Assembly (NCBI RefSeq): GCF_000003605.2
Contig: NW_003157229.1
Coordinates: 324,183 to 384,086 of the forward strand
Source of the DNA: Saccoglossus kowalevskii
Lineage: Eukaryota; Hemichordata; Enteropneusta; Harrimaniidae
Direction of reading: 5' to 3'
Length of the DNA stretch: 59,904 nt
The position numbers and the translations under genes were made by a program. The notes under the pieces are model-generated. The model saw only the letters and a list, made by a program, of their open reading frames with translations, was not told the origin of the DNA and did no database searches. Of the stretch, positions 21,501-36,500 are shown in pieces (within the stretch, counting starts at the first letter, position 1; every line of letters begins with the position of its first letter).

Positions 21501-24500
21501 TCTTGCCAAGTAACACATTAACATAAATAGCATTTCTTTCATCGGAAGCCATTTAAACATTTAAATGGCGATAGATCACGCTACACACTATAACCTTAAC
21601 ATACCTACAGAATGAAATCAATCAGAAATACGTCCCTGGCACAAAATGAGAGAGATTTACATAGTGGGTAACAGTTCCCCATGGACTATGAAATAACATG
21701 CCTGCTTTACTGGCTGCATTCCATTGTTTTTATACTGGTCCATTCTTTACCTGACACACTATACATACGCCTGTATGAAACCAGTATTTTTAGTTCACTA
21801 ACTAAACTCATAATATAATAACATATCCTACTACGAATCAAGCACGAAATCTGATCTTTGTCAACCCCTGTGTCGGTGTTATACGTTTTTTCACACACGC
21901 AGTGATGGCAAAGGACACGATTGAGTCATGGTATGTGAAAGCTATTGTGCTAATGAATGTACAACGTGCACATGTAACTGATAACCAAACAAATCTCCTC
22001 TGCTATTAACAAGATAATTCTGAATCATTTTTTTTCGATGTACCATAAGGAACTTTGGTCACATTCCTTCTTTGTATTATCACCAGCGAGATGAAAAATT
22101 ATCAATCGAATTAGGCCCATTTACAACAGCACCGTACCGATAATAAAAGGATTAGTAAATACGCCTTTGTGTGTCGGCCTCGACTCAATTGTAAACTATT
22201 CCCGTATGTAACATATGTGCCGTGAACGACGTATGGCCATATCTGATCCGATATTACATACAGGGCACACCGAGTGTAGGTGATTATAGTCTTTCACAAT
22301 AAAAATATGAACAGACAAAATATACAGAAAAAATGACTACAGCCAACATATTCTCCTTATATAATATCGTTTCAATGATTATATGGTCAATTTAAGAATT
22401 ATCAATGAGCGACGAATTAGTCAAATCACCATTTATGTCAACTGAGTATAATCTGTAATCTGCAGTATTTAATTCACCATTCTCACTTTATTAAGTGGTG
22501 CAATATATTTACGGTTGAGAGATGTCTAAGGTCAGTGAGGTAGTTCAGCTGAACTAATTAAGACTAGAAAATGTAATTATCACCTTCTGAGTGTTTTGTT
22601 CTCGTATTGTTGTTAATATGAGAAAGAATCGTCGGGAATTATCCAAAAGTATACGGAATTTATTTGAATATTTGTTCAATGTTAGTTTTCATTTACTTTG
22701 CATTGTTGACAGTTAAATTAATATTTAATAACATTATACTTTTCACTCTGTGAAGTGCCTTCTTGATGTTATTCAAAAAGCGCATAAAGAAACTGATAGA
22801 GTGAAAGACTTGTTGAAAGATGTGTCTTCTTTTAATTAGTCTGATTCTAGTTTCTAACGATGCGAAACGCGGAAAGAAGGGCATTATTGATCTTTCTTTC
22901 AATTTTTTTGCAAAAAGATATTGGAGTTGAGGAATCATACCACAATTTGTCTATTTTTCAAATGTCACATCGATTCATAGATGCAACACAATTGTTTTTC
23001 AAAAATCAGGTCATCGAACTAGTGACTATGGTAACGGGATATTGACTGTAGTAAATAGTACTTAACAGAAACTGTTATATCACACTTATTTAAAGCATAT
23101 ATATTCCATTACTTATATTTAAGGTTGAACTATTCTAATCAATACAAATATTATACTACCAGCAGTAATATGTTATTATATATTATTCAAATTATTTTGT
23201 TTTCCATTTTTTCCATCTTCTCCAAAACATCTGAACTGTCTATTTGTTCTTACTGTGCATAACTTAATGAGATATACATTTTTGTATTAGTAGTTAATCC
23301 CATATATATATATATATATTAGTAAGAAGTATATATATATAATGGTCATTATAATGTTGGTATATTTGTTGCTAGATTGTGGAATGAAGTCCATTTCATT
23401 ATTATGCAAATAGAATACAACATCCTCATTAAATCATTTTTGGAAGGTGCATTTTTGAATTAAAACACTCTTCGAATATGATGTATGTTATTAATATGTT
23501 ACTAAGGGTGTAAAAATTCAGATAATCTGCCACATGTTTTTATTTACATACAGTTAATACAAATGCTATCTTTCCAGACGTGTGAGTAGTAAGTTAAGGG
23601 GCATTCCGTTATGCATATATACATGAGCACAATAAAAAGACGACAATGGTATAAAATCCACCGGATAGTAGTGATAAACAATGTAGTGGCCTGTAATTAT
23701 GCATATACGAACTTAACAGATAATGGTAAAAGATTGAAACGATGTGCCTACTGAAATAGTACCACATTAGACTAGTGATTTTGGTAGTCAGAGCCGGTCA
23801 CATCATCTTATTAACTATACAAACAACAAGTGAGATGCTTTGGACAAACTGTTGAAACAATTGTTAATTAGTTCATTAGTGTCGTTCACACATGTTTTAA
23901 GTGTAAATTACCTCATTAAATATTCCAAAACTATAAGTCATAAACAATTTCAATTTCGTTGTAAAAGATTTGTTTCTGGACTTGTTCACGAATACAACTC
24001 AATTATCACACCCCGTCCCATACGCACGCACACTTTGGTTAATTTTGCCACTACAAATAACTACGCCTGTCTTAAAAAATATTTGATACCACAGTGGGCG
24101 TCATCAAAATGGGCGTCGCCTGTCTGTATAAAAAAAACAGATAAAATTCAAGATGAATATTAGCCGTTAGAATATTAGCTTGGGTGTGTGTGTAACAAGC
24201 AACTTCATTACTCGGTTTTAGGTTAAACTAACTCGCCAGCGATGGTACATTACAGACACAGACAGACTGGGCCGATTATTTTATGTTTACTTCACGTTAT
24301 AGGTGATTAATAGTGCAATATAATAGAGTGCGTGAAAACGCCAGCTAGGCTATTGACATTTCTGATAAGTAAGCCCATCATTCGAACGCGCCACATCGAC
24401 GTTATTAACTCACTGTGTTTGTACTTTGACAACACTGTTTAAAGGACTTAATATTTCTTTTTTGAATTTTTCAAGAGATGGGAAACTCGTTTGTATTCCA

Positions 24501-25536
24501 TGTCTTATTAATTTCATATGGTGAAGTCAATAGTGCCAATGGGATATATACTACTAGTATTTAACTATGGTGTGATGTTAATTGTCTATCTATGCGTGAC
24601 GACGTGCTACTCAAATCCCAGGAAGTCGCCAAGGTCTGGGTGTCATTGTAATTGAAATAACGCGAGTTGCCAAAATTGTATAATTCTACATATATTTGGC
24701 GATCGGAGCTGTGACAAAGTTACATATTATATAGATATATTTATGGTTTTGTTACAAAAAATGTAGATTCTATACACGTTAGAATGTCTGAATAGTTTGA
24801 ATAGATTGAACATCGTCATGCGGCATGACGTATAATAACCAAAGTGCATTGGTATACATCACACCACGAGTAGAGTCAGTGTAAATATAAATTATAACTG
24901 CTAAATAGATAATATGAACTAACCTCAAAAACGTGAAGTAATAATGGCAATGTACAGAACGTTGCTACCCACAAAGTATTATTACGTATAACATCCCGTT
25001 TCTTGAAAGCCATATACACTGATGGCGTTTACTCGGTTAAAGGATAAAACACGTAATAACCGGGTTATCCTATGGCTGACGTGTACATTTGACTAGTTAT
25101 GCCTAAGTACGTACCATCCTTGACATCACATTGCAAAAACGCTGATATCTTCCGATCTGATTTAACATTTCTATAGCTAAGTAGCTCATAGGTTGAAATA
25201 CGACCACGCATATATTATCACTCCTGAAAACACTGCCGCTTGTCAGTTTCTCGGGAAATGTGATTTGTGGTGTGCAGGATATTTGATCATTTCCATACCT
25301 TCTCTTGTACGATACTACTAATTATCTGCACATGCCCGGTGGTGTTTTCTCTGCAGGGATTGGTTATCGTCGCGAACGACTCATTAATGAGTCTGATCAG
25401 TTATTTTCTGACATGATCTTTGATTTTTGACTGTTTTGGAAGGCACTCCACACAATGATTTAGTTATGCTGTGAAATGAATTGCATAACTTTACTGACAG
25501 TTACGATATTTCATAATCGTAAGTTGTTCAAGAAAG
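18534..25536. other. Intergenic, gene-poor
   Basis: Directly upstream of the receptor gene on its strand, so the first few hundred bases should hold its 5' UTR and promoter, although no TATA box stands out. A C run lies at 20100-20111 and TA runs at 23302-23319 and 23331-23342. No open frame in this stretch looks like protein coding sequence. Confidence 0.5.
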
Positions 25537-25653
<117 letters not shown>

Positions 25654-26940
25654 GTCTGTGTGTTTGTTTGTTCGCTTGTTTTTTGTTTGTTTCTTTGTTT
25701 AATCAGTTAACTTTTGAAATTATCACATACCAGTATTTGTTTCTTACAAAGCGTTAACGGTCAAAGGTCAGGGACGGATTATGTACTTCGTGGCAATTAA
25801 AATGATACATTTGTATTCCTAGCTTTATGGAGCATTTTTTCTGAAATGTTTACAATCTGTCGTTGATCATTGCACAACTTTCTCTCAATGTACGACCGAC
25901 AGACTTTAACGGTGTCGCTACTCGTGCGTTCTAAAGGAAATTGTTCAAAGCGTTTCGTCTGTGTTAACTACCGCCAAAATCAATACTTTTAACGCATTGG
26001 TAGATTTTATTTATTGAAAATTCAGGAAGTGACGATACTAAACTAACTTTTATGTCTAGATGCAAGCATATTCTTTTTATAGTCGAATTAGACGAGCTCT
26101 AAACTTATCGATTATGAGTGCGACTATTTGACGGAAACTGTTTAAATGTAGGTTAGCTGAACAGTCTGGACTGCTTACATGTCACATTTTATCTGTGTGA
26201 TATACAGAGCTACTAATTATGTGAAGGGTTATACTCGTTACAATTCTAGCAATTGTCTTGACCTTACGCACTAGTGTGACTTGTTATAAGTAAATTCATC
26301 TTTTTCTCGATTCATTATCAGACTTTGAGTTTCAGTCTCGCCTTTCATTGGCTGCACTGAGACAATACATATATCGTCATTGCGGTTAAGAGTCGGTTAA
26401 CAACTCAAAGGGAGGTGATGAAAACAGTAAATTTACATGTAACATGTTAGGCAAAATATTAAATTAAATAAAACATAGTTTACAGTAACCTTGGGAAAAA
26501 TATCGCTAAAATCTGAGAAGAAAAAAATTGCACAGTGGTTCAATCATCTACGCGAACAAAGTTGTTAGTGGTAAACCCTGTTCTATGTAAACAACTCTAT
26601 AGTGTTAAACATGCCTTGGCAATCAGAGTCCCAGTTGTACGTTTAAAATGGTTGACTACAAGATTGATAAAATTCAAGTTCATAGAAGTGGATAGGCATT
26701 GCAATACATCGGCGAATCAGCAGTTGGCAGTTTTCACAATTTGTTAAAAACCAAATTATTGCCGGTCACCCATTTTTAATGAGATTGAAAAAGGTTTGGC
26801 CAATACTTCTTAAGTACGTTGACACATGCTAATTGAAAACACGTGAGGCATACAGGTATATTTCAGCAGATTATACAACACAGTGATGGAAGCTTGTGTT
26901 GGATGTATTGTGTGTTCTTGATTAATTATAACTGAATTAA
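25654..26940. other. Intergenic
   Basis: Unique AT-rich sequence between two microsatellites; I see no gene or site in it. Confidence 0.5.
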
Positions 26941-27564
26941 AGTGAGTGAGTGAGTGAGTGAGTGAGTGAGTGAGTGAGTGAGTGAGTGAGTGAGTGAGTG
27001 AGTGAGTGAGTGAGTGAGTGAGTGAGTGAGTGAGTGAGTGAGTGAGTGAGTGAGTGAGTGAGTGAGTGAGTGAGTGAGTGAGTGAGTGAGTGAGTGAGTG
27101 AGTGAGTGAGTGAGTGAGTGAGTGAGTGAGTGAGTGAGTGAGTGAGTGAGTAAGTGAGTGAGAGAGTGAGTAAGTGAGTGAGTGAGTGCGTGAGTGAGTG
27201 AGTGAGTGTGTGAGTGAGTGAGTGAGTGAGTGAGTGAGTGAGTGAGTGAGTGAGTGAGTGAGTGAGTGAGTGAGTGAGTGAGTGAGTGACGGAGTGAGTG
27301 AGTGACGGAGCGAGCGGGCGGGCGCGCGTGTGAGTGAGTGAGTGACGGAGTGAGTGAGTGAGGGAGGGAGCGAGCGGGCGGGCGCGCGTGTGAGTGTGTG
27401 TGTGTGAGTGAATGAGTGAGTGAGTGAGTGAGTGAGTGAGTGAGTGAGTGAGTGAGTGAGTGAGTGAGTGAGTGAGTGAGTGAGTGAGTGAGTGAGTGAG
27501 TGAGTGAGTGAGTGAGTGAGTGAGTGAGTGAGTGAGTGAGTGAGTGAGTGAGTGAGTGAGTGAA
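26941..27564. repeat. (TGAG)n microsatellite with embedded GC-rich duplicated segment
   Basis: About 624 bp of TGAG. The first and last 200 bp are almost pure. The middle (27148-27420) has point variants and two copies of GGAGCGAGCGGGCGGGCGCG, at 27307 and 27367, exactly 60 bp apart, each followed by CGTGTGAGTG. The 230-codon minus-strand open frame (THSL repeats) follows from the repeat and is not a gene. Confidence 0.98.
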
Positions 27565-30500
27565 TGTCAATTTTCTGCAGTAAATAAAAAGTTTTGTTCG
27601 GTCAAATTTGCATATCAAAGAAACAATACCGAATAACGTGTTTAGTTATAATCATTATATGGGATTGCCATATTAATTCAAATAATTATATATTAATTTC
27701 GCTAATACTAATACAGTGCCATGTGTTTTATATTATCCTTGATATTAATACGGTAGAATTTCAACAGTTGTTCGTATGATAAATTACATTGACTTATTAA
27801 TTACTTGCTTATATATATCAACTCCGTGTGTGTATGCACAATCGCGATTTTTATGAATGATATAGATGTGTATTCACCTGCTATACACCACCATTACTAT
27901 TGTACTAATACACTATCACGTGCCGGTGTATCATGGGACTTTCGACAAATAGATATATAACCCATAACGAATACACCCAGAGCTTCGTATGTCTGACTGA
28001 CTATACCAACAAGGTGATGACAGTTACAAAGAATGCATGGTAGCCGATATGCGACACATTAATGGCGGTACTCTTAGTCAGCGATGTTACCTGGAATTTA
28101 TAGGTGTAACCCGTCTCAATACATACAATTATACTAAGAAGTGTTTTGGTTTTTCTCAATGGTATAATAAATTTAATGATATATTCATATTTTCGATGAA
28201 TAATCTATGATATATTCCCAATGTACGATTAAAGTGACAACGAAATCATATTGCCATAACGTACTGTCATGTAACTATAACAGTTGCTATGCTGGAACGT
28301 TTGGTGGGACGTTCCCGGTCGTTAATCCCGGACACTTCAATGATGCTTTCGCAACGGACCCTTTCTCTGTGTTGTTATTGATGCACCCAGTCCTAAATCG
28401 TAGCTCGTCAATGTGTTTATTCAACGTTTGCGGTAGATTTGTGATGTTGTTAACATGAAACAAAATCAGTGAATTCGTACGACTAAACAACCGGCAAATG
28501 ATCCCCACGTGGACAAACTTGGTAATTCGCATCTCGTAACTTAATCGTTCGGGTAATTTAGAACAAGTATTGCATACAGTCTTCTTCACACCAGCCTCGT
28601 AAAAATACAATGCTATTTACCTGTTTTCTAAATTAAAAAGAATTATTACATTAAATGTATTAAATACAACTATATTTTCTCCTGTTGCTACCTAGACCTT
28701 CAGTTTTCATGGCGATTTGCGGATTACCAATCGTGTATCGTTATCATGCCGCACACCCAATCAGAACATGGATATGTGTTTGTTATTTATTTCCTATTGT
28801 ATGATGTGAAAATACGTTTAACCTTAAATAAAAGCGACTTCAGGCATGATATGTTGGCTCAATTACAAGCATCCTTGTTGTTTACACTACTTCTGTTGAA
28901 TGGTACATTGGAGGGCCAATTATCACGCTAAATAGAACGCTCGAATAGTTTTCCATCAGAATGACTTTCTGTCTAATGATAGATTCTGCATATTTTATTC
29001 CCAGGCGTGACGCTTTGATGCCTTTGAAGATGAAATTAGCATAAGCTGGAGTCCAGGATAACTACGAAAGATGGCTCAGTTGGTATAGTGTTAAAATTAC
29101 CTAGGAAGAAGAACAATATGTCTGAATAAATTGAAGGAATTACCTAATTCAAGACATTTGTGACCTCGGCGAAGCTCTATCAAGGGATGGGTCAAAGTTC
29201 AACAGCAAAACTATTATGCATATGTAATCTATAAGCACTATCTAAGAGAGAAAGAATCTGTAATTTATAAAGCTAGACAATCTACCAGCTTAAATACCGA
29301 CGTTCTACTTAATTTGGAATGAGTTCTCATCTAAAAAAAGATTTTCTTAGGGGTCATTCGAGAAGGAATATTCAGATTTCGAGGTTGGGCGCAAAACGTA
29401 TTTATTTGCTATTAGTAACGGTATTTCTTCCAGTGTAATAAACCTAGATGTTGATAGTCATTGCAAGGGGTGGCTTTATTCTTATATATTAGAATACACG
29501 TGTATGGTTTAATCTACCTAGATTTGATGTTTAAAGAACAATTAGGAAAAATGTGTCATTAATGCCTTTTTTTTGCTTTGCAAATGAACGTAATCTAATG
29601 AACTCTAATGAAGAAAATCATTAATAATTGATGTCCACATTATGAGAATTCCTGTGTATTATCATTAGTTGTTTACAAAGCAGTCAATGTGGCACGTTGT
29701 AACATTATTGAAAGCAATCCGAACGAAGTTATTACAACAGCTGTTATTGTCCGGTGTACATAACCTTTTAAAATGTTGATGTTAAAAGTGTAGATTAAAG
29801 ATTTGTTTACAACAAAGATTATTCAAACAAATAACTCCAGTTGACGATTGCAAATTAGGTCAAATTAATTAACTTAAGCCATTGAATAGTATCATGATGT
29901 ATACTGTTAGCAACTAACGCTTTCGAAAATAGCTTTGGGTAATCGCTTCAATGCGATAATGTAATTTAAAACTACTTTAATGTTGTATTATATAATTGAG
30001 AAATAGTTCCAATGTGATACTTTGTATACCAGCACAATGATAATACCACACGAATTCGCGAATATTGTAGTCTGGGTTCACATATTTTTTTTTAATTCGA
30101 TTGCTATGGCTATTCGATGGCTATTCGATTGATTTATGTTAGATGTCCGCTTCTGATATATTTTACGTTCATAGAGGGTCCAATTTTTTCGTAACTATCG
30201 CGACAGCTGCAATTTGTAATGTTTGTTCAGGGATCCAATTAACAAATCCATCAAATCTGTAAAAACTTAGCAACCTAGCCCGTTAATTCATATATGATTG
30301 ATATAAACTACCATACCATGCCTTTCGCTAAAAAGGGAAATAAACATGAAAAACTGGCCTGTCAAAGACTAACTCGGGAGTCGGTTTTATTCACATATCC
30401 GTTCTTTATATTTTTTGTAAGATGTTACAGGGAATTGGACTGTTATGATATGGTATTCACAGGTTGTTATCAAAATAATGGTCAGTTTCTTGATAGACAA

Positions 30501-33500
30501 ATTAAGAACATACATGGTGAACCATCTGAAAACTGATGAGATTACGTTCGAATCTTATCTGATCATGCGCTGCCCATGTTCTCATTAAGATAGGGCAGTG
30601 ACATATTACACATGTGTTTTACAGTTAACCACCACATGTCGCGTGGTTGCCTATGTTCACATGATTAAGACATAACATACGATACCTAAAGCAAGGTGAA
30701 ATTTTGAATCAATTATTAGTAAATTGTCTTTGTGTTTATACTTCATTATGCAGATTAACATAATTATAGTAAACAAGTTGAGGTCATGATGTTAGCTGAT
30801 TTATAAAACGGCCTACTTCGTTGACCGAGTATTTTGGTCACAAATCAATATACGCATTTAGAGTGAAAAAGGTTTAACAGTAAAATTACAGAGTGCCAGG
30901 AACCTACGCCAACTGCTGGGTTACATTCTTGTTCTTTCCATGACTATGACAATCTCAATGAAATGATAATCAGTCTATTGAACTTTATCATTTACAGGGG
31001 CCATAACAACTGATGTATAACTCAAAACGAATCTTTGGTCGAACGAATAGTTCTCATGTTATATGTTTTTTTCGGATTCAGTAGAGTATCTCATTGATGC
31101 CTTGTTCTGTCACGTTGATATTACTTATTGTACTGTAATAGTGAAATGTTACATCTTCCTTACTGATGGATATTAAATCTTATAATGTGTCATTTGTTTG
31201 TGTTTTGTATTCTAAGATTATATATTCTTTTTACGAATTCAAATATCGAGTAGTTCTGCACAAGATAGTGCACCCGTGATTATTAGCTCCGTCGCCATAA
31301 GTTGCTGCTGCCACATATTCGACGTAGCATATTCGATTGAAACATGTTAATTTGCAACAATCTGTTGTTGCGACATAAATTAAATTACACTGAAAATAAA
31401 ACATGACAAATAAATACCCAATCATGTTAATCTAAAACACCCAGTAATAACACCATTCGACAGTGTGTGTATATAGCAATTTTATCAAAAGTACAAGAAA
31501 CAGCAAACAGTACTTCATATTTGCGAATTCTATTTTAATTCGCTGGTAGCGTTAATCTTAGCTAATGTTAGACACTGAGCAATGTTTTGTGTTACGTCAC
31601 ACACATGCCTAGACTAATGCCTTATTTTTGCTTCACTGCATTTTCAAAACAGATTATCCACTAAGCACTTGGGCAGTGTAGAAACAGTGTATGGGGTCTC
31701 ATATAATATTTGAAATGATTGGGGTTTATTGTTTATTCTCTTATTGGTCTTATACTGGCAAAATAACATAAGCGTTAAGACAGATTTCGAAACACGATGT
31801 AAAATAATTTAACAAAATATATTAAATTGGGACGCTCGCCTCGTCAACAATGAAACTATTATTATTTAATACTTGAATGAATAATAGAATGATGGAACAA
31901 CTGCATACACACATTTTCAATACTTTCAAAACGTCGTAAAATCCTGTCTGCCTGTAAAAATACGTAAAACTATAACAGTTTGCGACCTACTTTGTAGATG
32001 AAATATATTACACAGCTGCGTCGAATAACTATGCCGGAAAAACGGTAATTTATTTCTTTCGAAGCACAGACGTGTTGACAAGATGAGGCTATCTCAGCAT
32101 GTGAGCACGCGAGATTAATAAACTAGTACTTTTTAGATGTGCTGTCTTTCGTAAGACACTTATGGGAGACGAAAAAAGCGTGCATTATTAGGGAACTCTT
32201 TTCGCTGTCAATCGAAATTTAGTGAATAAAAGAGGATGTTCTTCAAGTTGATTGGCACGTTATGACTACTGAGTGTTAACTATACGAAACATTATGAGAA
32301 CTCGTCAACTTACGTGCCTCTGAAGCATACCCATCGACTACCGCTCACCGTTCAGTGTGCAAGGTTCTCGGTTACCTCCAAAGAAAGTGGCCTACACATT
32401 TTTATTTGCATACCGCGTGCAAATGACTTGAAACCATATCAATAACCCATGCGTTGATGAGCATTCTCTGATTGCATGCACCATGTGTGACACCAGACTC
32501 TATCAGTTCTACTTCGCCGCCAGTTCCCCTATTATAGTAGTCCTCGATAAATTACTGTACTAGTGGCAGTGAAATGTGGCTGGCAGTTTGCAAACACATA
32601 TCGGTGTGTCTAGTGTGTGCCTAACTGATATAATTGTGAATGGTGTATATTCATATAACCATTAGAATGTAAAGTAGCCGACTACGTATCGAACTTATGG
32701 GTATATTGTGTTTACAACTAGAATTGAAAACAGTCGCGTATTTCAATTGGATTCTGTACAACCTAGTAAAGTTAATAGGCAGATTCTTTTTTGGGGGGTG
32801 ACGGTCATCTCTAGAATGCAAATCCCTCCAGTGTGGGTTGATCGTCGCAACATATTGAATATTTAACCGATGCTGCAACAAAATGATGTTTTGGTTGAAC
32901 AGTATACCATTTTACGGCTGAAAGCCCGACTGTCGCTGCCCGGGCAACTAAAAGAGTCACAGTCACGCCAGGCAGTACGTTAACATAAAAACGCCATCAG
33001 TGCCCAGACACGTGACATACACAAGTGTTAAAGCCAGTTTACAGCGAATTTGAACGTTTGAAACGACATAAATACAACGTGAACAATGTGGTCGACTATC
33101 AAGCGGTTTTTTTATGTCAATTGCTTATTAAAGCGCCAAGCTTGTATTGAAAGGTGTGTTGTAGGCATTTTGTCAACGTAATGCAAATACTCGTGACGTC
33201 ATAGGGACACAGCATAGAGACATAATCCATTACGCAGCCGAATGTACTGGTCGTCGATCGAGGAAAGCAATTAGGACTTGTATGGACTTGAATGTGCTGG
33301 TCCTACGCACTGACAACCTCAAGATTTTCAAAAATAAATATGTTTTACATAAAACTATGGCCGCTGACGCAAATTGTTAATAAAATAGTCTTCTCATACA
33401 GTGCTGTCTAATCATATTATACTCTGCTAATAATGAAGTATAATCTTACACCGCCTCCAGAATATGCACTGTGTACAACATTCGAATTGTATTCACAATA

Positions 33501-36500
33501 GGTGTTGTAAGAAGCTATTAGGAAATCGCATTAAAAATAATGAATTTTTAATGAAAAAAGTGTTAACATTTCAGTGTTTATAAACTGTCGTGAAATTGAG
33601 TATTGCTTTTTCTTTAATATATTTCCTTTAAAAAACATTATATTGAAGTCAGTCTCTGTTCGTGACTAAGGTATTGGAGGCACACTTTTAAGGTAGCTTT
33701 CCAAATTGTTATTTTTCGGAAAACTATTTTTGACGGACAATCCTTTTCTGTTACTAATCCTGTCATATTCGCTATATTATTTTATGTATTGGAGCTGCAT
33801 ACAACAACATAGTACATTCACATAGTGAAATTCATGAATCAGTTTTCAAGCTGAGGTCAGAAAGTAATTGTAACTGTTTTGGATCATAACTAATTGCCAT
33901 GGTGATGTAACAATAGCTGAGATTGAGATGTGACGGGATGAGTCAATGGTCCTGATCCTGAAATACAGTTACATCCAATAATGAAAGACATGTTCAGTCT
34001 GGCTGCTGCTGCTGACAAAGAAACAAATGGAATGAGCACGATTTTTAAATCCTATAATAATGCATAATAAGCCTGTTTTAAGATTACATCGTATATGTTA
34101 GTCTTCATTACGCTGTGCCTTAAATTGTGTTGGTATATGTATTACTTATGTACGACGTCGCTCACTGATGGTGTTTCTACTCTGTTGAAAATACCCCTAC
34201 TCTTAATGTAGTAATAAATCGTGCACTGTGGTAACGGTGGATTTACTGTTGCCATGACTATCCAAATGCACTCATGTTAGCTACCATGTTACGGTTTATT
34301 CAACTCAGAGCGAATTGAATGTACGGCTACGTAACTCGAGTTAACTGCGTTCGAGTTACAAACGGTAACTAGGAGAGTACAACCGATTTTCACAAAATTG
34401 CTTTTTGAATTATGGTGAATTGTAGTTACATCTAATTAGGCTACATGGAAAAACGACTTTCTTATTTGCTTAAATTCTATGGAATGTCCAATTTATAACC
34501 AATCGATGTAGTTCAAGTTTAGTTACTGAGTAACATTCTTTAGGTGACAACTATGGCAGTGCGTCGTATAAACGAGAGATATTTGTGTTTCATCAAGCTG
34601 CCAATTGAACAGTCAAAATATGTTTCTCTTTTATTTGCTTTGCTGATATTATTTTTTCTTTCGAGTGCGTATGCCGAAGGCCACTGTGAATGTAGATCAC
34701 TCATACACTCGTACACGTACATCCTTGCTAATAAGTGTGTCTTACAGTTTTTATTTGAAGAGAGAATCCGGAAGAAAAAACAAACATTTTGCTCACGTCA
34801 CATTTTAACTCTAGTTTGCACATTTCCGAACACAATGTCTGTCGTTACATCATTGTTGTTTTGAGATATACCTGTTTGAAAAATGAAATGTCAAGTTAAA
34901 GTTTTAAATCAACGTTCCATAGTTGCGCTCATCCAAATGTGGTGCGATGCACAGATCATCATCGTTGTTCTCTGCTAACGGAAATATTTCTCCCGAGTTC
35001 AGTTTATAGAGGTACGCCAAACATAAATTAAAGAGTATGGAAAAATGCATTTTAACGAAGTGTACGTAATATTCAAAATCAACACTTCGTAACTCTAACT
35101 CAATTTTATGTTTTCTTAACTCAAAAAAAGTATGCTCGTTTTTCAATCAATGGGAACGTGATGATCTTATGCATTCCTTTTAACCACCCACAGATATGCT
35201 TGAATGACTGATACACGCATAAGACATTAGTACGCGACGAGAGCCAAAACGCTATTTTCAAGACAAGACTGAAACACTTCCGTCAGCGATAATCGCAGAG
35301 TACCTTGTTTTCATTATATAGTCAACAAACTCGTTTTACGCGTTACCGAATCGTGAATCAATTTTGCCGTGATGGAAAACATGCATTTAATAAAGTACTC
35401 ACGGCGAAATTTGAAAGAATAAGGTTGCGACCTACCAGCGTTTGAAATCACAATGCCAACAATATAGTGACGTCATTGTCGCGGTGGTGTGATTTTTGAC
35501 TGTGTTCCCATATGTGGCACCCATCGCATGTCGAGTGTTCAGCATTATTCTCTCAACTAAGGTTTGCGCTGATTATCAAGCAAATAAGAACTTAGAGGGA
35601 TGCTTCTTAGTTATTCCCCAACGGTGGGAGATAATTGATGTAGTAAAGGATGTAATACGAACCGTTAACACCATTCACCGGTATCGCTATCACACATTTA
35701 CGCTCACATAAGCCGGCTACAGAAATCGTGATAATACAACAAAAGTGTAGTTACCTCATCCGCCGTGCAGTTTAGAGTATGAAACCCAGTATTTCATTTT
35801 TTCCCATTGGTAGAAATTACATAAAGGATTTAATGATCGACACCAGGCAAACAAGTGGACAGCGGAATGATTAATTGATTTGTCGTTAGAATAATTACTA
35901 TTCACATTATACTGATTCTCTATAAAGAAATGGAGATAATGTATCTTACAGCTATTGAATATAAATAATCTTCATTAATTTGGATTATTTCAAAATATAA
36001 TAATAACGTGGACACTACGGACAATCTGATTTACCTTTTGTTATTATTTGTTTGAGTAGTTTAAACCAGCATTATGTAAATCTGTGCAACAACACGATTG
36101 TGTAGAGGACGTTCTGAATATATTATTTCTAGTAGGGGTGATTTATAATGCTACTGTGTTTGGTTTGACTCATTATTGCTTATGCCAACAGCTGCGAATA
36201 AAACATTTAATGTGATATTCCTGCAGGCATCACACTCTTGTGTCATATGGTGGATTATAAAGCTACGCAACACCTTTGTAATCGCTAGTCTGCATTGAGA
36301 TAACATGTTCCTTGTCAGGCGTGATTACAACACGGAAAAATAACAGTCAATTGTGCATGTCGTTTACATTTAGTTGGGGTGTTATGCTTGTCATCACCAT
36401 GTTCAAAATGGTGTATATATAAATATGCAAATAGCGTGTTCTCGTGTCGTATATAGGAAAGCTTCGAAATTCATACTGGTTTTGATAGAACGTAAATACA

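Noticed and set aside
26926-27618. 230-codon THSL-repeat frame on the minus strand
   Set aside because: Pure consequence of the TGAG microsatellite.
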